64,000 nucleotides of DNA from CAZAPG01 sp964486935 (GCA_964486935.1 CAZAPG010000035.1:13807-77806), one strand, 5' to 3'; shown: positions 42,095 to 50,366, counted from the first letter of the stretch. The notes: generated by a model not told the origin, from the letters alone. Numbers and translations are program-made.

Positions 42095-42823
42095 CTAGCG
42101 AACCTTGGTAAAAATTACTTCAAAGGAGTAATGGTACAGCGAGTTGGCAACACCATTGCCTGTCTCGGCGCATAATTCATTGCGTGGAATATCGGGGCTG
42201 ATTGGCCCAATTACCTGGCTCGAACCATCGAGAACCTCAATAAAGTAGGTGCCTTTAAACATAGCAAAATCCGTCAGGCCGGGGTCTTGCATTTTGGTAC
42301 CGGTAGTTAAAATAGCTTCTCCGCCTTCCCAGTAAACCCGTAGTTTGACTCCCGGGATACCGTTGCCATTAGGGTCGCGCACATAGGCAAAAATATGGTG
42401 CTTGCCTGCATTTTCGCAGGCGGTAAGTTGGCGCATGGTGCCCATATAGTCAAAATCCGGGATGGGCGTTTCGGTGGGAAGGGGGACGCTGGTGGCCCGA
42501 ATGGGGGTTTTGGTAGGGATTGGCGTAGCGGTGGGGATTTCGGTAGGAAGGGGAGTAGGGGTTACGCTGGGAGTCCAGGTAGGAACCCGGGTATTCATCG
42601 GGGTGGCGGGGGGCAAGCCGGTAGGCGTAGTTGTAAAGGTAGGAAAAGGTGTTCGTGTGGCCGGCGCCTGAGCCAGCACAATGGGAAAGCGGCCCGAAGT
42701 TTGGGTAGCCAGCAGCCAAACAAGTCCCCCTAACACCACCATATTTACTAAAGTCAAAAGAGAGAGCAGTACCGTCCACTGTTGGTCGGTGATACTGGCA
42801 ATTTCACGCTGGAGCCTTTTCAT
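42095..42823 (-). CDS. membrane-anchored Pro/Thr-rich protein
   Basis: 242 residues from the ATG at 42823. A basic N-terminus MKRLQREIAS, one transmembrane helix (about 17-38), a Pro/Thr stalk (about 50-115; PTPLPTEIPTATPIPTKTP) and a C-terminal beta domain (about 120-242) that resembles a carboxypeptidase-regulatory/Big-type fold (NGIPGVKLRVYWEGGEAIL, then TYFIEVLDGSSQVIGPISPD). Cys at CENAG and NELCAETG may bond. An in-frame start at 42937 would lie within the inverted repeat upstream and is less likely. First gene of a two-gene operon. Confidence 0.7.
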   Translation of the reverse strand: MKRLQREIASITDQQWTVLLSLLTLVNMVVLGGLVWLLATQTSGRFPIVLAQAPATRTPFPTFTTTPTGLPPATPMNTRVPTWTPSVTPTPLPTEIPTATPIPTKTPIRATSVPLPTETPIPDFDYMGTMRQLTACENAGKHHIFAYVRDPNGNGIPGVKLRVYWEGGEAILTTGTKMQDPGLTDFAMFKGTYFIEVLDGSSQVIGPISPDIPRNELCAETGNGVANSLYHYSFEVIFTKVR

Positions 42824-42852
42824 AATCAGGCTTGTGCCCTTACGGTTAGCTA

Positions 42853-42932
42853 AATGGCGGGAGTGGGTTGCTAGCGTCCTTTTCGCCTGGTCAATCAGCC
42901 AAAGCTTAGAATTGGACCCCACTCCCGCCATT
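42853..42932. repeat. perfect 15-bp inverted repeat with 50-bp centre
   Basis: AATGGCGGGAGTGGG at 42853-42867 and its exact reverse complement at 42918-42932. It lies in the leader of the Pro/Thr-rich operon, 30 bases before the start codon. There is no U-tract. A separate 13-bp palindrome AACTTATTAAGTT lies at 42955-42967. Confidence 0.7.
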
Positions 42933-43555
42933 GCCAACTATGGTTAATGGGGCAAACTTATTAAGTTAAAAATTCACCGAACCTGTTGTTGCCCCCAATA
43001 GCAACCACCTATCACAAATTACTACTCCCCACAAATAGCGCAAGATAAATTAAAATAATCTATCTAAACTACCACTATCTGTAGGGGTTGTCAAGATTTG
43101 ATACACAATATGTGGGATTCATCCCGACTTCAACTTGACATATTCATTATATCACTGCTTAAATATTATGGCAAGTAAAAATTTGGACAAATTACGTTGC
43201 TTTGATATTTTTCCCGCAATCAATTTGACATAATAAAAAAAGGGTTGACATGCCCTATAGCCTATGATATAATACCGACGTTATTTGAGATAGCGTATTT
43301 TATCAACAAATAACACTAAATTCACTGCACATTGAAATACAGCAACAGGTTTATTCTCCATTTTATTAATACTCCACCTGGTTATAAAGATATAAAAAAA
43401 TAGTAACCTCTCAATTCTTTAATTTATAGTTATAACCATTCTTTTCGAAGGCGAATTGCTCCTTTTCTCAATTAATTCTAGAAACCAAACAATTATCTCT
43501 GGGAGACTCCTCCCGGAAAATCCCTTTGGGCTGGGAAAATTTTTTTGAGGTGAAT
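42933..43555. other. AT-rich control region between the Pro/Thr-rich operon and rpoD
   Basis: No coding sequence is visible. It holds the rpoD promoter at 43245-43273, two further TTGACA boxes (43135-43140 and 43225-43230) without clear -10 partners, and a leader of about 275 bases. Near 43500-43550 there are short GC stems before a U7 run just ahead of the ribosome site, which may be a weak attenuator; the stem is too short to be sure. Confidence 0.5.
43245..43273 (+). promoter_or_regulatory. consensus promoter of rpoD
   Basis: A perfect TTGACA is followed after 17 bp by a perfect TATAAT. The 5' leader to the rpoD start would be about 275 bases, long for a bacterial gene. Confidence 0.8.
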
Positions 43556-44797
43556 ATGATTGCAGAAGATATGATAACCACAAACAGTCATGACATACTT
43601 GAAGGAACTGTTGAAGATATTGAGCCAAAAGCCGAAGACATAAATGTTCTGGATGAACTAATGAATAAGGCCGTTTCTCGCGGCTACCTGATTACTGATG
43701 ATCTCCTGGCTGCTTTTCCCGAAGCCGAAGATAATATGGCTCAATTGGAAGAGATTTTTATCCAATTGATTAATCAAGGCATAGAAGTTTACGCCGATAA
43801 CGAAGAGGCCGAAGAAGAACGACGGCTGAAAGAGCAATCCTCTGGCGATGCTCAAATCCCCACCATAGACCCATTCGATTTAAGTGGAATTGCCGCCGAT
43901 GACACCATCAGCCTGTACCTCAAAGAAATGGCCCGCGTTCCCCTGCTGGCTCCCGCCGAAGAAATTCTACTGGCCAAAACCCTTGAAAAAGGGCGCAAAG
44001 CTCAAAAGAAATACAATAAAAAATCTGTTAGCGATGAAGAAGCTATCAAACTGCGTCGCTACGTTCGTGAAGGCGAAAAAGCCCGCGATCATCTTATCAA
44101 AGCCAATACCCGCCTGGTAGTTAGCATTGCCAAAAAATACATGGGCCAGGGTGTTCCCTTCTCAGACCTTATTCAGGAAGGAAACCTGGGCTTGATGAAA
44201 GCAGTTGAAAAATTTGATTATCGCCGGGGTTACAAATTCAGTACCTATGCCACCTGGTGGATTCGACAGGCGATTACCCGCGCCCTGGCCGACCAGGGCC
44301 GCACCATCCGCGTTCCCGTTCACATGAGCGACCGCATCCGCAAGTTGCACCAGGTTTCGCGCCAGCTTGAGCAGGTTTGGGGCCGCAAACCAACCCCCGA
44401 AGAACTGGCCGACCACATGGACCTGGAACCCTCAAAAGTGCGCTGGATGCTCCGCGTAAGCCGGCATCCCGTTTCGCTGGAACGGCCCGTGGGCGAGGAA
44501 GAAGACAGTGAACTGGGTAACTTTATTGAAGATGAAGACGCCCCCACCCCGCCCGACGCCGCTTATCACCGACTTTTGCAAGAAAAACTCGAAGACGTTC
44601 TCAGTACCCTTACCCCCCGCGAGGCCCGCATTTTGCGCCTGCGCTTTGGTTTGCAAAATGGCCGCAGCTACACTTTAGAAGAAGTCGGCAAAAAGTTTGG
44701 CCTTACCCGCGAGCGCATTCGCCAGATTGAAGGACAGGCGCTTCGCAAACTCCGACATCCCCGCCGCAGCCGCCAACTGCGAGATTATCTGGGCTAA
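43556..44797 (+). CDS. rpoD: RNA polymerase primary sigma factor (sigma-70/SigA)
   Basis: 413 residues. A short divergent region 1.1 (about 15-100), region 1.2 DTISLYLKEMARVPLLAPAE, region 2 (ARLVVSIAKKYMGQG-type, DLIQEGNLGLMKAVEKFDYR, STYATWWIRQAITRALADQG), region 3 and region 4 with the helix-turn-helix YTLEEVGKKFGLTRERIRQI and the end LRHPRRSRQLRDYLG. These features fit the principal sigma factor or a very close paralogue. ATG 43556 follows GAGGTG; an in-frame upstream start would lack a site. The consensus promoter suits autoregulation by the same sigma factor. Confidence 0.94.
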   Translation: MIAEDMITTNSHDILEGTVEDIEPKAEDINVLDELMNKAVSRGYLITDDLLAAFPEAEDNMAQLEEIFIQLINQGIEVYADNEEAEEERRLKEQSSGDAQIPTIDPFDLSGIAADDTISLYLKEMARVPLLAPAEEILLAKTLEKGRKAQKKYNKKSVSDEEAIKLRRYVREGEKARDHLIKANTRLVVSIAKKYMGQGVPFSDLIQEGNLGLMKAVEKFDYRRGYKFSTYATWWIRQAITRALADQGRTIRVPVHMSDRIRKLHQVSRQLEQVWGRKPTPEELADHMDLEPSKVRWMLRVSRHPVSLERPVGEEEDSELGNFIEDEDAPTPPDAAYHRLLQEKLEDVLSTLTPREARILRLRFGLQNGRSYTLEEVGKKFGLTRERIRQIEGQALRKLRHPRRSRQLRDYLG

Positions 44798-44814
44798 AAA
44801 CACCTATGTGTGCT

Positions 44815-44846
44815 AAAAAGGCTACCTGTTTAAGGGTAGCCTTTTT
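44815..44846 (+). terminator. intrinsic terminator of rpoD
   Basis: AAAAAGGCTACC/GGTAGCCTTTTT stem of 12 bp with an 8-base loop, about 18 bases after the stop codon. Confidence 0.92.
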
Positions 44847-44924
44847 CTTTTTACAAACCCCACGCCAGCCGCTATAATACCACCTTTGTAAAAATCAGCC
44901 GGCAAAGCCAAAGGAGTTCCCCCG

Positions 44925-46490
44925 TTGCTCAAAAAAAACGGATACCTGTTCCTGACTGTATTCATTTCTGGCATGACCACCCTGGGCGCCGAGTTGTCGG
45001 CCAGCCGCCTGTTAGACCCATTTTTTGGCAACTCGCTGGTGGTGTGGGCCAGCATCATCGGCTTGATGCTGCTTTATCTGACCGTCGGCTATTTTGTGGG
45101 TGGGCGCTGGGCCGATAAAGACCCTCGCCACAGCACCTTTTTTCAAATTACGGCCTGGGGCGCGTTTCTAATAGGGCTGGTTCCGCTTATCTCTCGCCCG
45201 GTGCTCCACTGGTCGGTGCAGGGGCTGGCGCAATTCAACGCCGGAATTTTGGCCGGTTCATTTTTGGGCGTGCTAATACTATTCAGCATTCCCATCACCC
45301 TGCTGGGAACCGTTTCGCCTTTTGCCATTCGCCTGACCCTAAAAGATATTGAGCGCGGCGGCCACACCGCCGGCTCCATTTACGCCCTCAGCACCCTGGG
45401 CAGCCTGTTGGGGACATTTTTGCCCGTGCTGGTTCTCATCCCCATATTGGGAACCCGCATGACCTTTTTTGCCTTTTCAATTGTGCTGTTGCTGGTCAGT
45501 TTAGGCGGCCTGCTACTAACCCAACCCAAACGGGCGCTGGCTTACGCGGCCATGCCGGTCATCCTGGTCGGCCTGAATGTGTGGTGGTCAAATAGCCCCA
45601 TCAAGGCCACCCCCGGCCTGGCCTACGAGGCCGAATCGAGCTACAACTACATCCAGGTCATCCGCCAGCCCGACGGACACGGCGGCTACTGGCACGCCCT
45701 GCAACTCAACGAGGGCCAGGGAATTCACTCGCTTTACAACCCCAACTATTATGATTACCCGCTGGTAGATGGCGTGTGGGATTATTTTCTGGTTGCCCCT
45801 TATTTTAACCCGCCGCCCCACCCACCCGGCAAAGTAAACAGCCTGCTGCTAATTGGCTCCGCAGCAGGCACTATTTCCAAAGCCTTTACCGAAATTTACG
45901 GGCCTATCCCCATCGACAACGTGGAAATCGATCCCCAAATTATTGAGGTTGGCCGCCAGTGGTTTGACATGAACGAGCCAAACGTTAATGTTCACGCCCA
46001 GGACGGGCGCTTTTTTCTGGCCACCACCTCCAACACCTACGATATTATTGGAGTTGACGCCTACCGCCCGCCCTACATTCCCTTTCACCTGACCACGCAA
46101 GAGTTCTTTCAGGAAGTCTACAATCATCTGAATGAAGATGGCGTAGTGGTAATCAACGCCGGGCGCACCTCAACCGATTACAGCCTGGTTGAGGCGCTGG
46201 GCAGCACCATGAAAAACGTTTTCCCCAACGTGTATGTTATCGACGTGCCCAGCTACGGTAGCTCGCTGGGCAACAGCCTGGTGGTAGCCACTAAGCAGCC
46301 CACCCAGTTAAGAAACTTTTACGACAACCTTGACCAGTTCGAAGACCCCCGGCTCTGGCTGGTGGCTACCCGCGCCCTCAGAACCAGCGTGTGGGAACTG
46401 AACACCAACAACATCGTGTTTACCGATGACAAAGCGCCGGTAGAGCAGGTGATTCACCGGCTCATTATTCGCTATATGCTGGGCGGCTAA
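44925..46490 (+). CDS. membrane-embedded spermidine synthase-like protein
   Basis: 521 residues: six or seven transmembrane helices in the first 215 residues (FISGMTTLGAELSASRLLDP, SLLGTFLPVLVLIPILGTRM), then a soluble spermidine-synthase-type Rossmann domain (about 230-470; SLLLIGSAAGTISKAFTEIY, IDNVEIDPQIIEVGRQWFD, HAQDGRFFLATT, YDIIGVDAYRPPYIPFHLTT). In this family the catalytic Asp of true spermidine synthases is often changed and polyamine synthesis is unproven. The start is a TTG with AGGAG upstream. It converges with the following small gene, overlapping by four bases. Confidence 0.87.
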   Translation: MLKKNGYLFLTVFISGMTTLGAELSASRLLDPFFGNSLVVWASIIGLMLLYLTVGYFVGGRWADKDPRHSTFFQITAWGAFLIGLVPLISRPVLHWSVQGLAQFNAGILAGSFLGVLILFSIPITLLGTVSPFAIRLTLKDIERGGHTAGSIYALSTLGSLLGTFLPVLVLIPILGTRMTFFAFSIVLLLVSLGGLLLTQPKRALAYAAMPVILVGLNVWWSNSPIKATPGLAYEAESSYNYIQVIRQPDGHGGYWHALQLNEGQGIHSLYNPNYYDYPLVDGVWDYFLVAPYFNPPPHPPGKVNSLLLIGSAAGTISKAFTEIYGPIPIDNVEIDPQIIEVGRQWFDMNEPNVNVHAQDGRFFLATTSNTYDIIGVDAYRPPYIPFHLTTQEFFQEVYNHLNEDGVVVINAGRTSTDYSLVEALGSTMKNVFPNVYVIDVPSYGSSLGNSLVVATKQPTQLRNFYDNLDQFEDPRLWLVATRALRTSVWELNTNNIVFTDDKAPVEQVIHRLIIRYMLGG

Positions 46491-46720
46491 CCCGACGCCT
46501 CTTGCCCGGCCCGGCTGGCGGCTTGCTCAACTTCAAGCCGCCCAATTATCTCTTGCAGGTTCAGGCTTCTGATTGCGTCAATGGCCCGTTCCCATGCTCC
46601 TTCGTGGCACAAGCCGCTCAGGCTGGCGTCTTCATAGCCATCCAGGGCTGCCAGAATACACGCCCGGCGTACTGCCTCTGCCAGCCGGCGCCTCTCATCC
46701 GCTGCCTTTTTCATTGCCAT
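46487..46720 (-). CDS. small conserved acidic-helical protein, 77 residues
   Basis: The pattern AEAVRRACILAALDGYEDAS followed by LSGLCHEGAWERAIDAIRSL matches a short family I recall being annotated loosely as acetyltransferase in Chloroflexota, although it is far too small to be one. It has no signal or membrane segment. AAGGAA lies eight bases before ATG. Its stop overlaps the end of the spermidine-synthase-like gene by four bases. Function unknown. Confidence 0.6.
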   Translation of the reverse strand: MAMKKAADERRRLAEAVRRACILAALDGYEDASLSGLCHEGAWERAIDAIRSLNLQEIIGRLEVEQAASRAGQEASG

Positions 46721-46802
46721 GCTGCTGTTCCTTGTTGACTATTTCCTGCCTCTGCGTTTTCAAAACTATAACCAATGCCAGGCAGAAAGCAAATTATTAC
46801 CA

Positions 46803-48023
46803 CTACTCAAGCAGCGAGTCGTAAATTTGCCGGTAACTGTGATAGCGGCTGGCGGCGATTTTGCCACCGGCCACGGCGGACTGCACGGCACAATCCGGTT
46901 CGGTTAAATGGGCGCAATTTTTAAAGCGACACGCTACCGCCACGGCGCCTATCTCCTTAAAGTATTGCCCCAACTCGGCTCGATGGATACCGCTCAAGCC
47001 AAACTCGCGGATGCCCGGCGTGTCGACCACCGCCCCCCCGGCCTTTAACCGGATGAGCGTAGCCTGGGTAGTAGTATGGCGACCCTCGCCGCTCGACTGG
47101 CTAACCGCGCCGGTGCGTAACTGCAACCCCGGCTGCACCATCGACAGCAACGTTGATTTGCCCACCCCCGATAGCCCGGCCAGCACCGTGGTACGATTTT
47201 GCAGCAGCGCCCGCAACTCAGCAATGCCCTGTCGGGTGAGCGCGCTGGTAAAAACAACCCCATGGCCCAGCGCCTGATAGGGCTGAAGCGTCGCCCGGCA
47301 TTGGGCCATATCTTCCGCCAGGTCAATTTTGTTAAGGCAAATGAGCGCCGGCAGATGGTTGCGCTCGGCGGCAATCAGATAGCGGTCAACCAGCTCCAGC
47401 CAGATGACCGGCTCTTGCCACGAGGCCACAATAAGTAACTGGTCGGCATTGGCCACGATAGCCTGTTGCAAATGGCTGTGGAACACGTCGGGCCGGGCCA
47501 GCACGCTCTGGCGCGGCAAAATTGCCTCAACAATGCCCTCATCCGGGCCAACCGCATTTACAATTACCCGGTCGCCCACGGCCACCGGGTTAGTAAAGCC
47601 CGTGTTTTCGGCGTTCAACGCCCCCCGAATGTGGCAGAGCAGCACGCGCTCGCCTACATCAACCCGGCACATGCCTTTGCTAACCTCAACAACCAGCCCC
47701 GGCTGCCCTGGCGCGGCAGAGGCGACGGCCTCATCATGATCCGGCTTTGGCGCGGGTGCGCGAAAGGCGGCTTTTTCAACAGCGCGGCGGCGTTCAATCT
47801 CGCCCACAGGAACAATTCGCTCTTCGGTTTCAATATCCAGGTCATCCCAATCCTCTGAATCGGGCAGCCAATCCCGCCGGCGGGTTTGTTTGACGCGCTG
47901 GCCTCGCTTGAGTGATTTATTGACCGATTGTATTTTTTTTCGGCGCGTTTCCTTTTCAACGTGATTTTTGTACTGTTTGTAGCTGGACCGTTGTCTTTCA
48001 AACGGGTCTTGAGACTTACTCAT
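46803..48023 (-). CDS. rsgA: ribosome small subunit-dependent GTPase RsgA (circularly permuted)
   Basis: A circularly permuted GTPase that assists late 30S maturation. 406 residues: basic N-terminal extension of about 100 residues (KKIQSVNKSLKRGQRVKQTR), OB fold (about 105-175), then GTPase motifs in permuted order: G4 CLNKIDL, G1 GLSGVGKSTLLSM and G3 DTPGIREFG, and the zinc-binding end CRFKNCAHLTEPDCAV. GGAG precedes ATG. Upstream lies a leader with a 19-codon ORF and two terminator-like hairpins, so expression may be controlled by attenuation. The N-terminal extension is longer than in E. coli RsgA. Confidence 0.95.
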   Translation of the reverse strand: MSKSQDPFERQRSSYKQYKNHVEKETRRKKIQSVNKSLKRGQRVKQTRRRDWLPDSEDWDDLDIETEERIVPVGEIERRRAVEKAAFRAPAPKPDHDEAVASAAPGQPGLVVEVSKGMCRVDVGERVLLCHIRGALNAENTGFTNPVAVGDRVIVNAVGPDEGIVEAILPRQSVLARPDVFHSHLQQAIVANADQLLIVASWQEPVIWLELVDRYLIAAERNHLPALICLNKIDLAEDMAQCRATLQPYQALGHGVVFTSALTRQGIAELRALLQNRTTVLAGLSGVGKSTLLSMVQPGLQLRTGAVSQSSGEGRHTTTQATLIRLKAGGAVVDTPGIREFGLSGIHRAELGQYFKEIGAVAVACRFKNCAHLTEPDCAVQSAVAGGKIAASRYHSYRQIYDSLLE

Positions 48024-48049
48024 TGTTAGTGTTTCTCCAGATTTTAAAC

Positions 48050-48089
48050 AAAAAAGCGGCCACGGAATGTCAACACACCCGCAGCCGCT
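48050..48089 (-). terminator. second terminator-like hairpin, in the rsgA leader
   Basis: On the minus strand AGCGGC/GCCGCT with an inner CGG/CCG and a 13-base region is followed by U6. It ends 26 bases before the rsgA start, so it must be read through or bypassed for rsgA expression from any upstream promoter. Confidence 0.65.
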
Positions 48090-48106
48090 GTAATAATAGT
48101 TGACGC

Positions 48107-48136
48107 GCTGCTTTGAAAACCGGTTTCCAAAGCAGC
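48107..48136. repeat. 30-base near-perfect palindrome in the rsgA leader
   Basis: GCTGCTTTGAAAACC and GGTTTCCAAAGCAGC match as inverted arms with a single mismatch and no spacer. It lies between the two terminator-like hairpins. It could be an RNA stem or a protein site. Confidence 0.6.
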
Positions 48137-48153
48137 CTGAGCTATTTTAGGCC

Positions 48154-48188
48154 AAATAAAAAGCCACGGGTTAAAGCGCGCCCGTGGC
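48154..48188 (-). terminator. intrinsic terminator after the 19-codon leader ORF (attenuator)
   Basis: On the minus strand GCCACGGG/CCCGTGGC (8 bp, exact) with a 10-base loop is followed by UUUUUAUUU. Its 5' arm plus loop start (48176-48188) is also complementary to codons 13-16 of the leader ORF (48235-48246), so two alternative structures are possible. Confidence 0.85.
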
Positions 48189-48222
48189 CGGAAAGTCTAA
48201 AACTATGCCGATAACCTGACCT

Positions 48223-48282
48223 CTATAATTTTACCCACGGGCGCACAACGGTTGTTTGAGCAATTTGTCGTTTTTGCAACAT
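48223..48282 (-). CDS. 19-residue leader peptide upstream of rsgA
   Basis: The ORF reads MLQKRQIAQTTVVRPWVKL and stop. AAAGGAGGCG lies ten bases before the ATG, one of the strongest ribosome sites of the window, and a TTGACA-17-TAGACT promoter lies just upstream. The stop codon is 35 bases before an intrinsic terminator. Codons Val13-Trp16 (GTGCGCCCGTGG) can pair with the 5' arm of that terminator. The likely role is in cis: translation of the peptide decides which hairpin forms. A free function for the peptide is not excluded. Confidence 0.6.
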   Translation of the reverse strand: MLQKRQIAQTTVVRPWVKL

Positions 48283-48325
48283 AGTTTGTGCGCCTCCTTT
48301 TTGGCAGAATAAGGTCAACGCTGCC

Positions 48326-48354
48326 AGTCTATCATGACTTTAAATGGGTGTCAA
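48326..48354 (-). promoter_or_regulatory. promoter of the leader ORF (and rsgA)
   Basis: On the minus strand a perfect TTGACA is followed after 17 bp by TAGACT. It begins three bases after the end of the radical SAM gene. The predicted transcript starts about 37 bases before the leader ORF. Confidence 0.65.
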
Positions 48355-48357
48355 GCC

Positions 48358-49500
48358 CTAAAAATTCACCCGAACCGGACGACGCCTGAAAATATCGGCA
48401 TGGCTGCCGGTGATGGCATCGGTGGCCGGGTTGGGCCAGATACCCGGAATTGCCTGCCGGCAATTGGGACAATTCCCTTTATCGGTCAGATGGTAGGCTA
48501 AAATAACGTAGCCGTAACGCTCGATGAGCAGGTGGCGACAATTTGGGCAGTAGGTGTTTTCCCAATGGCCCACTTCGCCGGGGCGATTGCCGGCGTAGAC
48601 AAAGCGCAGGCCGGCCCCGGCCCCAATTTCCGCCGCCCGAATGAGCGTGGCGGAACTGGTGTTGGCGGGGTCGGTCATTTTGTAATCTTTGTGAAAGGCA
48701 GTGACGTGCCAGGGGATGTTGGGCGAGATGCCGGCAATAAATTGGGCCGCATCGCGCAGCTCTTCGTTTGAGTCGTTAAAGCCTTCGATGACCAGGGTCA
48801 GTACCTCCAGCCAGAAGCCGCGCTCATGCAGCGCCTCGATAGTCCATCGCACATGCTTGAGTTGCCCGCCCAGTTCCCGATAATTTTTTTGCCGCATGGA
48901 TTTGAGGTCAACTTTGTAACAATCGGTGTGGGGTTTGATAAAATCCAGGGCTTCGGGGGTGGCGTTGCCGTTGGAGACAAAGCCGGTAATCAGGCCGGCG
49001 GCTTTAGCCTTTTTGAAAATTTCCATGGACCATTCGGCGGTGATGAGCGGTTCGTTGTAGCTGCTGACGACTAATTTTGCGCCGGTTCGCAGTGCGCCTT
49101 CAACCAATTTATCGGCAGAAAAACGGGTGGGAACCACGCCGGCGGCGTCATCGCGCAATGCCTGCGACGTGACCCAGTTTTGGCAGTAGGGGCAGTGAAA
49201 ATCGCAGCCCAGCATACCAAAGGTCAGGGCGTTGCTGCCGGGCATAGCGTGAAAGTAGGGTTTTTTCTCAACCGGGTCGCTCTGCACGCCGGCGGCATAG
49301 CCATACGGCACGCGCAGCACGCCATCCTGATTGTAACGCACCTGACAAATACCGCGCTTGTCGGGAAAAATGGTGCAGTAGTGTCCGCAGGCAACGCAGC
49401 GCAGTTTATGGTCTTTTAATTTTTCGTAAAGTTGACCCTCAACCGTTGCTTCATCAAGAGCTTCTTGCAATGTGGCCCGCTTCAGCGGAATAGTGAACAT
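48358..49500 (-). CDS. amrS: AmmeMemoRadiSam system radical SAM enzyme (AmrS)
   Basis: 380 residues. N-terminal Cys cluster (RCVACGHYCTIFPDKRGICQ), then the radical SAM motif CDFHCPYC with Cys99, Cys103 and Cys106, GFVSNGNATPEAL, KVDLKSM and the C-terminal zinc-ribbon-like CPNC pairs (TYCPNCRHLLIERYGY, NCPNCRQAIPG). This fits the AmrS family, usually paired with AMMECR1 and Memo proteins; those genes are not in the window. The ATG at 49500 lies eight bases after AAGGGG; an in-frame GTG nine bases upstream is less likely. The reaction catalysed is not established for the family. Confidence 0.92.
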   Translation of the reverse strand: MFTIPLKRATLQEALDEATVEGQLYEKLKDHKLRCVACGHYCTIFPDKRGICQVRYNQDGVLRVPYGYAAGVQSDPVEKKPYFHAMPGSNALTFGMLGCDFHCPYCQNWVTSQALRDDAAGVVPTRFSADKLVEGALRTGAKLVVSSYNEPLITAEWSMEIFKKAKAAGLITGFVSNGNATPEALDFIKPHTDCYKVDLKSMRQKNYRELGGQLKHVRWTIEALHERGFWLEVLTLVIEGFNDSNEELRDAAQFIAGISPNIPWHVTAFHKDYKMTDPANTSSATLIRAAEIGAGAGLRFVYAGNRPGEVGHWENTYCPNCRHLLIERYGYVILAYHLTDKGNCPNCRQAIPGIWPNPATDAITGSHADIFRRRPVRVNF

Positions 49501-49586
49501 AGAAAACACCCCTTTCAGGCTGATATTTTACCCGGCGCTGAAAGGGGTGTCAACGGTTGGTGGGGTATGAGTTGTCAGTTCACTGC

Positions 49587-50276
49587 TTACAATTCCAACG
49601 ACTCGCCCGGCGACAGCACCTTAACTTTGGTGCTGGTTTCAGCCTCAACCCGTTTGGCCCAGGCTGCGGCATCCTGCTCGATGAGCGGCCAGGTGTTGTA
49701 ATGCGAGGGTACGGCCAGTTTGGGCTTGACCAGCTTGACCGCCCGCAGCGCGTCATCCGGCCCCATAGTAAAGTTGTCGCCAATGGGCAGCACCATCAGG
49801 TCGATGCCTTCTTCGCCGTACAGCCGCATGGTGTCAAACAGGCCGGTATCGCAGGTGAGGTAAATCTTTTTGCCTTCGGCGGTAATCAGAAAGCCGGACG
49901 GGTTGCCGCCGTAGCTGCCATCGGGCAGGGCCGAGCCGTGGTGGGCAATGGTCAACTTGACGTAGCCAAAATCGTAATTGAAGCCGCCGCCAATATGGTG
50001 GGGGTGGGTTTGGTTTTCGGGGACGCCCTGGCCCTGCAGCCAGTTGATAATTTCAAAATTGGAAATAACCGTGGCGCCGGTGCGTTTGGCAATGGCTATG
50101 GCATCGGCCACATGGTCAAAGTGGCCGTGCGATACCAGAATGTAATCGGCAGCCACCGACGCGGCAGATAGGGTGGTGCTGGGGTTGTCGCCCAAAAAGG
50201 GGTCTACAACAATTTGTTTGCCGCCAATATTCAGCATGTGGGTGCCGTGTCCAACATAAGTATATTTTATGGCCAT
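49587..50276 (-). CDS. UPF0173-type metallo-beta-lactamase-fold hydrolase
   Basis: 229 residues. The metal site is clear: SHGHFDH (49-55 region), His in THPHHIGGGF, TIAHHGSALPDG, CDTGLFD and the late PSHYNTWPLIEQD. The short VGHGTHMLNIGGKQIVVDPF start is typical of YtkL-like metal-dependent hydrolases. The substrate is unknown. It is the last gene of the leftward C1 cluster, 90 bases after the methyltransferase gene, and may be cotranscribed. Confidence 0.9.
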   Translation of the reverse strand: MAIKYTYVGHGTHMLNIGGKQIVVDPFLGDNPSTTLSAASVAADYILVSHGHFDHVADAIAIAKRTGATVISNFEIINWLQGQGVPENQTHPHHIGGGFNYDFGYVKLTIAHHGSALPDGSYGGNPSGFLITAEGKKIYLTCDTGLFDTMRLYGEEGIDLMVLPIGDNFTMGPDDALRAVKLVKPKLAVPSHYNTWPLIEQDAAAWAKRVEAETSTKVKVLSPGESLEL

Positions 50277-50366
50277 GTTTTGCTCCTCGTTGAACTAAAT
50301 CTTTTATTTAACAGGGCAAGTATAGCAAACCCAACGCGGCATTGTCAATTTTATTAAAAATCCGCC

